A stretch of 64,000 bases of DNA from Ligustrum vulgare. Its lineage: Eukaryota > Streptophyta > Magnoliopsida > Lamiales > Oleaceae. Under the pieces are notes generated by a model. It made no database searches. It was not told the origin of the DNA and saw only the letters and a list, made by a program, of their open reading frames with translations. The stretch's first letter is position 1. Each line of letters begins with the position of its first letter. The stretch is taken from assembly GCA_963555705.1 (NCBI GenBank), contig OY743180.1, positions 32,024,129 through 32,088,128 of the forward strand, in the 5' to 3' direction. The position numbers and the translations under genes were made by a program. This document shows, one piece after another, positions 54,945 to 64,000 of this stretch.

Positions 54945-57900
54945 ATGGATCGGGGTTGGATGTATGGCAGACGTAATAGACATGAATATGTAAAAGGTGT
55001 TAAAGAGTTTATGAAATGTGCGGATGAAAACAAGAGAAAGAAAGGTGAAACAATGATTTTGTGTCCTTGTTACGATTGTAAGAATTTGAGAAAGTTTCGT
55101 AGTTTTGATCAAGTGAAGAGTCATTTGATTCGTCGTGGGTTTAAAGAAGGTTATACACGATGGATATGGCATGGTGAGAGTATGCTTCCCAGGACGAGCA
55201 CTGGTGACGATGTTGGTGATTAGCAGCAGAATAATTCAAGCAATATTTGTGAGAATGATTTGGAAAATGACGAGAATGATATGATAGACGAAATGATGCG
55301 TGATATACAAGGGGAATACATTGAAAAACCTCATGTATTAGATAACTTGTTCAATGAGTCTGAGAAGTCTTTGTTTTCTGGTTGTAATAAATTCACTAAA
55401 TTGTCTGATGTATTAAAATTGTATAACTTGAAAGCAAGCAATAGGTGGAGTGATAAAATTTTTACGGCATTATTGGGACTGTTACGAGAGATGCTTCCGG
55501 AAGATAACGAACTTCCTAGTTCAATTTACGAGGCAAAGAAATTGTTGTGCCCGATGGGTATGGAGATTGAGAGGATACATGCATGTCCAAATGATTGTAT
55601 ACTGTATCAAAATGATTACAAGGAAGTGTGTCTATGTCCAAAGTGTGGGGCATCACGATATAAACGGAAGAACGTGAATGATAATTGTGGTGATAAGAAA
55701 AGCCCTCCGACAAAGGTGTTATGGTATTTACCTGTAATACCAAGATTTAAACGTTTGTTTGTCAATGCAAAGGATGCAAAGAACTTGCGGTGGCATGCCG
55801 ACGGGAGAAAAGAAGATGGAAAACTAAGACACATGGCTGATTCTCCTCAATGGAGGAATATTAACAGGTTGTTTCCCGAGTTTGGGGGCAAAGATAGAAA
55901 TCTTAGGCTGGGACTATGTACAGATGGGATGAACCCACACGGTAATATGAGTAGTCGACATAGCACTTGGCCGGTTCTTTTGACTATTTACAATCTTCCT
56001 CCATGGTTATGTATGAAGCTCAAGTATATCATGTTATCTTTGTTAATATCAGGGCCCAAACAACTGGGTAATGACATAGATGTTTATCTAGCCCACTAAT
56101 TGAAGATTTAAAACTGTTGTGGGATGAAGGCGTGTCTGTGTTTGATGCATATACTCAGATGAGTTTCACCTTACGTGCTATGATATTTTGCACCGTAAAT
56201 GATTTTCCAGCTTATGGTAACTTGTCGGGTTATACTAACAAAGGACCTAAAGCATGTCCAATTTGTGAAGAAGACATGATTGATCTTTGGTTGAAAAACT
56301 GTAAGAAAAATGTCTTTATGAGTCATAGAAGATTTCTCCCTACTGACCACCCTTATTGCAAGAAGAAAAAGTCATTCAATGGAAAAATCGAGGCTCGAAC
56401 AGCTCGCTTACCATTAACAGGAGGTAAGGTATATGAACGAGTTAAAAATTTTGATGTTTCGTTTGGAAAAACTTTTAAGCCTCCTCAGAAGAGTCTTTGA
56501 AAGAAAAGGTCCATATTCTGGGATCTACCTTATTGGAAACACTTATCTGTAAGGCATTGTCTTGATGTAATGCACGTGGAGAAAAATGTTTGTGATAGCA
56601 TCATTGGGACATTGTTGAACATTCCAGGAAAGACGAAAGATGGTATTAAAGTTAGGAAGGACATGGTAGAAATGGGGATAAGGGATCAATTAGCACCGCA
56701 AGAGTCGGAAAAACGTACTTATTTACCCCCAACTTGCTATACTTTGTCGAGAAAAGAGAAAACAAGTTTTTGTGAGTGCCTGCATACTATTAAGGTTCCA
56801 TCTGGGGTACTCATCAAACATTAAAAGTCTTGTCTCGATGAAGGACTTAAAATTGGTTGGTATGAAGTCTCATGATTGTCATGTCTAATGCAACAATTGT
56901 TACCAGTTGCAATTCGAGGCATTCTCCCAAAACATGTTAGACAAGTCATTATAAAACTTTGTTTTTTCTTCAATGCAATTTGCAGCAAAGTTATTGATCC
57001 GGAGGAGTTGGATGATTTTCAGGCCGATATTGTTATCACTCTATGTCAATTTGAAATGTATTTTCCGTCATCATTTTTTGATGTTATGGTGCACTTACTT
57101 GTTCACTTGGTGAGAGAAATTAAGATTTGTGGTCCAGTATTCTTGAGGTATATGTATCCATTTGAGAGATACATGGGTATATTGAAAGGATATGTGAGAA
57201 ATCGATTTCGACCTGAAGGTAGTATCATTGAAGGTTATGCTGCTGAGGAGGCTATTGAGTTTTGTACTGATTACTTGGATGACGTTGAGACTATTGGTGT
57301 TCCTAAATCTCAGCATGATGGAAGACTTGAAGGTAAAGGTACTATTGGATGCAAGTCAATTGTCCCCAATGTTGAATTGTGATATAAAGCACACCTCCTT
57401 GTATTACAACACCTTCCTGAAGTTCATCCATATTTCGACGAGCATATGTCCATCATAAAGCAGCAGAATCCTTCAAAAGTTGAAAGGTGGGTAACTAATG
57501 AACATAATCGTTCATTTGCAAAATGGTTCAAAGATAAAGTCATGAAAGAATTATCACAAACATCGAATACCATTGTTGAAACGGTAAAGTGGTTAGCTTA
57601 CGGTCCTACCACGATTGTGAGGTCATATGAAGCATATGACATTAATGGGTATACGTTTTACACTAAACGTCAAGATGATAAGAGTGCGGTGCAAAACAGT
57701 GGAGTGACACAAGTAGCACTATCAAGAGATTTTTCAAATGCTAAAGATACCATGCCAGTAGATGCCTCGATGTCCTATTATGGTATCATTGAAGATATTT
57801 GGGAACTTGATTATAGGGAGTTCAAGTTTCCTCTCTTCCAATGTAAATGGGTTGATAATCGACGGGGGTGTTCTTGATCCTGCCGATACTAAGTGGTCAG

Positions 57901-58028
57901 TCGTCCTTCAAGGCAAGAGACGCATTGTTGGGATTGGTGATGTAGTAGATGAGATAACATTGAATCAAATTATATGCGTTGGGATCATGAAGAAGGATTA
58001 TAGATTGACCGTCGTTCCTGATTATTAA
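54945..58028 (+). pseudogene. CACTA TNP2-type transposase
   Basis: Domains in order: Transpos_assoc at the start (MDRGWMYGRRNRHEYVKGV, CPCYDCKNL, HLIRRGFKEGY); the TNP2/Transposase_21 core (WHADGRKEDGKLRHMADSP, LGLCTDGMNPHGNMSS, YGNLSGYTNKGPKACPIC, CLDVMHVEKNVCDSI); DUF4218 (LPVAIRGILPKHVRQ, FLRYMYPFERYMGIL); and DUF4216 at the end (YYGIIEDIWELDY). It would cut and join the CACTA ends. It is broken by stops at about 55221, 56498 and 57380 and single-base frame changes near 56095, 56808, 56880 and 57866, mostly in C or G runs. Coding similarity is otherwise continuous. Confidence 0.9.
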
Positions 58029-59673
58029 TTGTATGAGTTTATTTAAACAGTCTTTGCTTATAACTTTCTTTTTTTTTCTTATATGCTCTATACATTGTTA
58101 ATAATTTCTTTTGTCGTTTTGATAACAATAATTTATTAATACGTTGTTATATGTGCAGGTATGTTAAAAGTAGTCTCAATATAATAGTCGAGTCTTCATC
58201 ATCTTCAGATGATCATCGTGCTACCAGCACCAAAAGGACTAGAGGGCCAACAATGTGTAAAAACATGAAGAAGGCCGGTGAAGTGAATGTCATCGAGTTC
58301 GATGACAAACATAGGCCAATCGGACCAGGCAAGGGGAACTTCAAACACTATGTCGGGTGTTTGACCCGTATTCACGTTGACATTTACATCAGTGATTGGT
58401 ACAAGGTTGATCCCGGCCTTAAGGACTTGATGTGGGAAGAAATAAAGGTACTATCACTTCATACATGGTTAATTGATAACGTTTCATAATTTTTTCTTAT
58501 AATATCGCATATTATATTCGTCTTTCAGAGGGAGTTCAACATCCCCGATGACGCAGCCAAAAAAAGGGTGTTGAAAGTTGCGGGGATGCGATGGAAAGAT
58601 TTCAAGACTCGGCTGGTTCATGATTATATTACACATGTCCACCCGAAATAGACATCTCCTACGCAACTTTACTCTTTTATAACTGAAGAGCAATGGGACA
58701 CGTTTAAGAAATAACGCCAGACTGAGAAATTTAAGGTATATATATTTAATTGTACGCATGTGATTTATTGAGTTGGAAATTAAATACTTGATGTGACAAT
58801 TTTCAGGAAAAAAGTAAGAAGGCCAGGGATGCTCAATTGCGAAACGAGCATCCACATTATATGGGCTCAGCTGGTTATGCGGGGATGAAGCCACAGTGGG
58901 TAGTCAGTGACCCTGTAATACCGACTTTCATTTTCGTACCCTTTAAAATTTCAAGTCATATTTATGCTAATGTAATGGAAATTTGAGAATTTAATTTAAT
59001 TTTATGTCAATTATTGGAATTGTTTTGCAGTGGAAGGATTTGGACGCCGTCTCGCTCAATGTGCCAATTAGAAAATTTTAAAATGGTTCTCGTGCAATTT
59101 TTTATGTAATTAATTAAATTTATTGCCTAGGCATGCTAATTTCTATTTTTATTGTGTTAAATTGAAACTTGGGGGAAACTTTAGTGACATTTGGAAAACA
59201 GACATTTGGAAAACAAATGGAACTTAGGGGATTAAGTATGCAAAGGAGGGGACTTGAGGGACCAATTTGCAAATTTTAAAAGATTAAAATTAAACCTAAA
59301 ATCTAAGCTCTCATTTTTCCTCTCCCTCACTCACGCCTCTCCCTCACCGGACTCGGAGCTGCTCCCTCTCTCGACGTCGCTCTCTCTCTCGGTCTCTTTC
59401 CCTTTTTCCCCGACCACCAATCACCGCCACCGTGCAACCCCATCACGGTAAGGCCCACCCTTCCTTTCCCCTCTCCAGCACACCCACACACGAAACCGCA
59501 CACACCATTGTCTCTGTGTTCACACCTGCGCACACACTGGTACGACACACACAGAGTCACGAACTCACCCACTAAACTGTTCACACACCAACACACGCAC
59601 ACATGGACACTGCAATATGTTCAGTCTTGGAATATCATGATTTTTGGGTTAGTTCGAAATTATTATATGAAAT

Positions 59674-59697
59674 TGTGTGTGTGTGTGTGTGTGTGTA
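59674..59697. repeat. GT microsatellite in HP solo LTR
   Basis: About twelve GT units at the position where the other HP LTRs have GT-TA runs. Confidence 0.9.
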
Positions 59698-60956
59698 TAG
59701 ATGTATAAATGGGTATTTTGATTTTGAATATGTATACACTTTATGCATATGTGTGCAAGTAATTTTCAGATTTCGAAAATTGTAGATTAAAATTTGTTTA
59801 ATTGAGATTTTTAGTTTAACTTAGAGTTATAAATGTAATTTTCAATTATGATGAAAAAGGTATATATGTGTGTCATTCACGGTAAGTTTTCAGATTTCTT
59901 AGTTATGTAGACTAATTTTCAGATTTCAAAATTTATGAATTAATTAGTGTAATTGAAATGTTTAGTTTCATTTTGATTTAGAAATGGTGATTTTCGAAAT
60001 TTGAGGGAAAATTTGTGAATGTGTATCAATTTCAGATTTTGGAAATATGACATTAATCGTTTAATTAATTGCTTCTGTTTCAATTTTTGGAATTTTGATG
60101 TTTTAAAAGGTGCAAAAGATTTTATGGTAAGTTTTAAATTTCGAAAATTATAAATTTGTTTAATTCAAGTTCATATTAAACTTTGGTAAGAAATATAAAA
60201 TTTTTGATTTGGGTAATGCATATACATACAAGTAAAATTCAGATTTTATAATGTTTAAATTGGTAAATTGATATTGGGTAAAGTTTGAGTTAAGTTAAAT
60301 ATTTTAGTTTGAGTTTGAATTAAAAAGATGAGAGTTTCTAACGTGGATTGAAATTTATCTCTTATTTTCGAATATGGTTTTATGTGTTTTGGTTATTATG
60401 TAAAGTCACGCTTGGGTTAAATTGAAGTTTTAATCTCGGTTTATGTTGGATTATTATTAAAATGAATGATGAATGTGTTGGTGAACTGAAAGTTACACGT
60501 TTTGACGAATGGAAATAATTAGGACTTTTGGTACATTGACGTTACGGGCGACCAAGATACTTCCGCACACAATTTAAGACGGTAAATACTAAGGACATCA
60601 AGTAAGTAAACTTCCCCCTACTTTCATCAAAGTTGAATGTTAACGTGGAATTAATGTGCTTAATTGACATTCGTGTTAATTACGGAATTTTAATGCTTTT
60701 GGTCTACCATATGCAATTATGTGTAGTTAAGGAAATGTTCAAGCATGCACGTTACATGTCATTGCATCATCAAGCATGCATTGGCATCGAAATGGGAAAG
60801 TCAAATGTTTTAATGAAAGGAATGTGTCAAAGTGCATTTTTTGTCAAAAATTATGTATCCCATGTTTTTGAAAGAATGGGTGTACTTCTATGTCATGAAA
60901 GATGCGAGTGGGAAATGGGGCGCGGGGGACCGGCGTACCCGAATGAAGTGAATGAG

Positions 60957-61025
60957 CCGCTTTGCGGTGGAATGAAGTGAATGAGCCGCTTTGCGGTGGA
61001 ATGAATGTAATGAGCCGCTTTGCGG
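60957..61025. repeat. CCGCTTTGCGG hairpin array (solo LTR)
   Basis: Three copies start at 60957, 60986 and 61015 (period 29), against four in the other HP LTRs. The hairpin core is unchanged while the spacers differ. Confidence 0.9.
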
Positions 61026-62214
61026 TGGAAATGTGAAAGTTAATCTGGTTCCAAATAAGAATTGCCCACTGTTTTCTGATTGACTAGAAGTTACATCAAG
61101 TGAGCTCACGATGGAATGAAGTGAAAGTTTGAAATGTTAAGTGAAAGTTCGAAATGTTGAAAGTTTTGAAAGGTTAAAGTGAATGGGGATACATATTTCA
61201 AAGTTTAAAGCATTTCATGTCATAAGCATGCATTCATGCATAAAGTTTACTTACTGAGCTTTAGCTCACCCCAATCCCTCCCCAACATTTCAGGTGATGA
61301 AAGTTAGGTGATCCGAGGAGAACATTTGGCGGCTGACTCAGATAGTACCCGCTGTCGACATTATTTAATAAAGTTAAATTTATTAAAGTTATCATTTGAA
61401 TTTATTCCTTAATTCATTATTATTGAGAATTGTTTGGTTGAAGTTAGTTTTGATTAAGTATGGGCGACGTATTATGAGTTAAGTTACCTCTTATTTCATT
61501 TGTCAATACTTGTTGATATTTTGGAAAAAAATCTTATGATTGAGGAGTTTGGGAAATGCATGAATTGGTTTTGGCGATGATGAATGTGATTGAGATGTGA
61601 TGGATGTTTTAAATTTTTAAAATGGTTTTTGATGTCCCTCTACAGGTTGGCTATGTCCAATTTATAGAGGAGACTCTGCCGAAATTTCGGTAAAATTTTA
61701 TAGTAGATAAATGAACATTTTGATTGTGTAAACGATTTAAATTCCGCATGGTCTTAAATGATTTATTTCCGCATTTAAGTAAAGAAAAGTTAACACGCCT
61801 AGGTTTAAGATTTTGAACTTGGGGTGTTACAGACCCACTGTCTTCAAGTTCTTCATGCGACATGATTAGCTCGTCGATTGTAAGTGAGGATCGAAGTTTA
61901 GATTGGATTCGATCTAGATCGAAGAAGAAAAAAGATGGAAGTTATTACATCCCCAACGAGAAAACGAGGGGGGTGTTTGATAAAATTGTAAGTATATCAT
62001 GATTATTTTTTCATAATTTAAATTCAAATTTACTTAAATATATACTTATATTTATGTTTCATTTTTCTGTTAATAGGTTGAAAAAGCTGAGCAGTCCACG
62101 CAGGGGACATTTGTGGCAAGTAGACAGAACAATATTTTAAGTGAAGCCCTTGGTAAGCCGAATCACCCTGGTAGGGTGAGGGGGTATGGCGTCTATGCAA
62201 GCCTGATGATTACA

Positions 62215-64000
62215 TTAGGCCATCTCCAACCCACATACACTAAATTTTACACTAAATTCTCACATTTACACTAAATTTGAATTACAGTTACACTATTCCA
62301 GCTTTTCTACTCCAACCCAGTACCACTAAATCTTACACCAAATGTACATTATTCATCATTTTCTATAATTTTTATTTTTAAGAAAATACAATTTCATTAC
62401 GTTTAATAATTTCGGGAATTAAATTGAAAAAACGTTTTTATATTTTAATAATTAATATTTTATAAAATTAATTTATTTAGTAATTAATTTTTTTGAACAT
62501 TTAAAAATTAATTTTTTCGTAAAAAAATTGAAATTCAACTTGTTATTAATTGAAACTTCGAATAACATACTTGAAAATTTAAAACACGGAATATGAAATA
62601 TGTAGCAATGACACAACTCGAAATAAAATAGGAAATTTAGTTTTGGGAGTTGCTATACTCCTCCCACAAGTGCTCAATCAACACACTTCTTAGCGCGATG
62701 TGTGCTTCCCTGTCCTTAATCTTTCGATTTCAAGCAAGAAACTCTAGAAAGCGTTCATTCTCGTCCACGGAGACCTCAACTGTTGGACTCGGTGCTTCCA
62801 CATATGCGCCAATTGGTGCACTGAGATCTCGTTTGTCCTTCACTATCATGTTATGCATGATAATGCATGCTGTCATTATGTCACGCAACACATTTTTTTT
62901 TCCAAGATCGAGCCGGTCCACTGACAATCTTAAACCTTGATTGAAGCACCCCAAATGCGCGTTCAACGTCTTTTCTACAACTTTCTTGCCTCATTGCAAA
63001 ATATGTTTTCTTAGGAGTTTGAGGATCATGGATCGTTTGTACAAGTGTTGACCACTTAGGGTAAATTCCATCAGCTAAATAGTATTCCATTGTGTATTGT
63101 TTTTCCTGTATGACATAATTTGTCGGTGGAGCTATACCGTCTGCCAAGTCAGAAAATAGATGAGACGACTCCAACATATTTATATCGTTGTTTGACCCTG
63201 GCAATCCAAAGTGAGCATGCCATATCCAAAGATCATAGTCGGCTACAGCCTCGAGAATTATTATAGGGGATCCGCTACGACCTGTATATTGTCCAGCCCA
63301 TGCAGTGGGACAATTTTTCCATTTCCAACGCTGCTGCCCAATGTACAATAATCTCGCAACATCTTCGGCATTTGGTTCCCGCAGGTATCGTGATGAAAAT
63401 ACCTCTACAACTGCTCGACAGAATCGTTGCAAACTCTCCGTTGCTGTTGACTCACCTATTTTCACGTACTCGTCCGTGGCATCTGCTGCAATACCATATG
63501 CCAACATCCGCATTGTAGCCATGATTTTCTGGATAGGGGAAAGACCTAGCCTTCCTAGACCATCTCGTTTTTGCACGAAATACTCGTCATGACTTTGCAC
63601 CTCCTGAAGTATACGCATGAATAGATTTTGGGACATGCGATACCGTCGACGGAACCTTTTTTCATCGAACTGTGGATTTGCAGAGAAGTAATCGTTCCAC
63701 AATCGTTGATCTGCCGCTTCACCATCGCGTTCAATCACAACATGGCCGACAATTGAACCTCTACGAGTTGCATCATTCATTTGGTTCTCAAGCAGACGTG
63801 CCCGGCGACGGATGTTGTTTTTTCGAATGCGAAGCACAATCTCCTCTTGCTCATCAATCTTGTTGATATGTTCAACGTACTCTTCGTCACTGTCGGGGTG
63901 GGGCACGGTAGATGAGATTCCGTCTACATTAAAATTCATCTTTCTTAAATATTTGATTCAAATTTGTAGTCTACAAAGAACTCACGGAGTTGGTAAGGAA
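62215..64000 (-). mobile_element. PIF/Harbinger transposon, cut by window end
   Basis: It begins at 62218 with GGCCATCTCCAACCC next to TTA (62215-62217), the 3-bp target duplication of this superfamily. It carries a minus-strand HARBI1/ALP1-like transposase. The other end and second TTA lie beyond 64000. It sits inside the last exon of the CACTA second gene. Confidence 0.8.
62637..63939 (-). pseudogene. PIF/Harbinger DDE transposase (HARBI1/ALP1-like)
   Basis: About 430 codons from MNFNVDGISS. The N-part has an arginine-rich helix region (RFRRRYRMSQNLFMRILQEV). The DDE_4 core keeps its acidic residues in DYDLWIWHAHFGLPGSNNDI, YYLADGIYPKWSTL and DVERAFGVLQSRF. A run of nine A on the coding strand (62893-62901) shifts the frame after KIVSGPARSW; the rest (VLRDIMTACIIMHNMIV) continues in the next frame. 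A TGA at 62730-62732 interrupts the C-terminus before KDREAHIALRSVLIEHLWEE. Otherwise it is the best-preserved transposase of the window, so the insertion is probably recent. Confidence 0.88.

Larger units (their letters stand above)
58909..61836 (+). repeat. HP-family solo LTR with GACCC TSD
   Basis: LTR 58914-61831 (2,918 bp), TGTAATACCGACTTTC to GGGGTGTTACA, flanked by perfect GACCC at 58909-58913 and 61832-61836. It is clearly related to the LTRs at 21355 and 28217 but more diverged. Joining the flanks restores the transposase exon reading frame. Its hairpin array has three units. Confidence 0.92.
58159..62217 (+). pseudogene. CACTA second gene (Transposase_24 type)
   Basis: Likely exons are 58159-58447 (RTRGPTMCKNMKKAGEVN, VDIYISDWYKVDP), 58529-58735 (MRWKDFKTRLVHDYI), 58807-58913 then 61837-61987 (GYAGMKPQWVVSDP; KKKKDGSYYIPNEKT), and 62077-62217 (RQNNILSEALGKPNHPGRVRG). 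All have good GT/AG borders. This is the Ptta/En/Spm protein family that accompanies TNP2. Stops fall in exon 2 (after HVHPK and after DTFKK). An HP solo LTR splits exon 3 and a Harbinger element cuts the last exon, so it is dead. Confidence 0.8.
53459..64000 (+). mobile_element. CACTA (En/Spm) transposon, 5' part
   Basis: It starts CACTAGTACAAAAATGCAT, the CACTA terminal motif, with GGT just outside as the possible 3-bp target duplication. A palindromic subterminal region, a TATA-like site, a TNP2-type transposase and a second Transposase_24-type gene follow in the order usual for plant CACTA elements. A solo HP LTR and a PIF/Harbinger element are nested in it. The right terminus is outside the window. 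Confidence 0.85.

Noticed and set aside
59254..59602. Frames on both strands in a CT/CA-rich block
   Set aside because: Equivalent of the leader-like block of the HP LTR, without domain similarity.

Overview
KIND OF GENOME: This is nuclear DNA of a flowering plant, probably a eudicot. It is AT-rich, and every recognisable coding stretch belongs to a plant transposable element: Ty3/gypsy and Ty1/copia LTR retrotransposons, L1-type LINEs, a CACTA (En/Spm) transposon, a PIF/Harbinger transposon, hAT-like and Harbinger-like non-autonomous elements, and Helitron-like 3' ends. I found no intact host gene, no rRNA or tRNA gene and no CRISPR array. Nearly all element genes are broken, as in old intergenic or pericentromeric heterochromatin. 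FAMILIES (names are mine): PAL = LTRs starting near TGATGTGATCC, full of the palindrome TTACGGCCGTAA, iMet-tRNA PBS, internal region encoding a charged, coiled-coil-like protein. HP = 2.8-2.9 kb LTRs from TGTAA to GTGTTACA, carrying a 29-bp-period array of the hairpin CCGCTTTGCGG. GAC = solo LTRs starting TGTAGYGACCGAGAATT and ending in ATTACA or GTTACA. VEF = Ty3-type elements with a degraded Asp-tRNA-like PBS and a small ORF whose C-terminal part carries IYIVEFE and ends LSKA(I/L)FRVS. LAYOUT: 1-1501 is a PAL element cut by the window edge. 1575-3590 is AT-rich with a ~690-bp tandem duplication. 3591-5767 is a probable old solo LTR. 6122-12160 is a decayed minus-strand copia element holding a 1.08-kb TAA-flanked TIR element and a small MITE. 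12805-14850 is a minus VEF copy. 14866-17317 is a hAT-like element with a GAC solo LTR inside it. 17822-20466 is a second GAC solo LTR. 20472-31490 is a LINE RNase H remnant split by a full HP element (21355-31021), ending in a Tat-like protease scrap. 31507-35952 is the largest PAL relative (gag, protease, charged linker), itself hit by an inverted PAL solo LTR and a GAC solo LTR. A Helitron-like 3' end sits at 35953. 36050-39183 is a complete short PAL element. 40370-41413 is a hAT-like element. 42571-46513 is a minus VEF element. 46514-48064 is a LINE in two opposed pieces. 48065-53458 is a plus VEF copy split by a complete PAL element (49858-53181). 53459 to the window end is a CACTA element containing an HP solo LTR (58914-61831) and a PIF/Harbinger element (62218 onward). 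HOW THE PARTS RELATE: Target-site duplications allow the nesting order to be read directly: LINE, then VEF, then PAL and CACTA, then HP and Harbinger. The three PAL internals look like a reduction series: gag+protease+linker, then protease+linker, then linker ORF alone. Reverse transcriptase and integrase are absent from all three, so these copies would need enzymes supplied in trans. The HP element has near-identical LTRs around a ruined pol, which also points to trans-mobilisation or LTR homogenisation.
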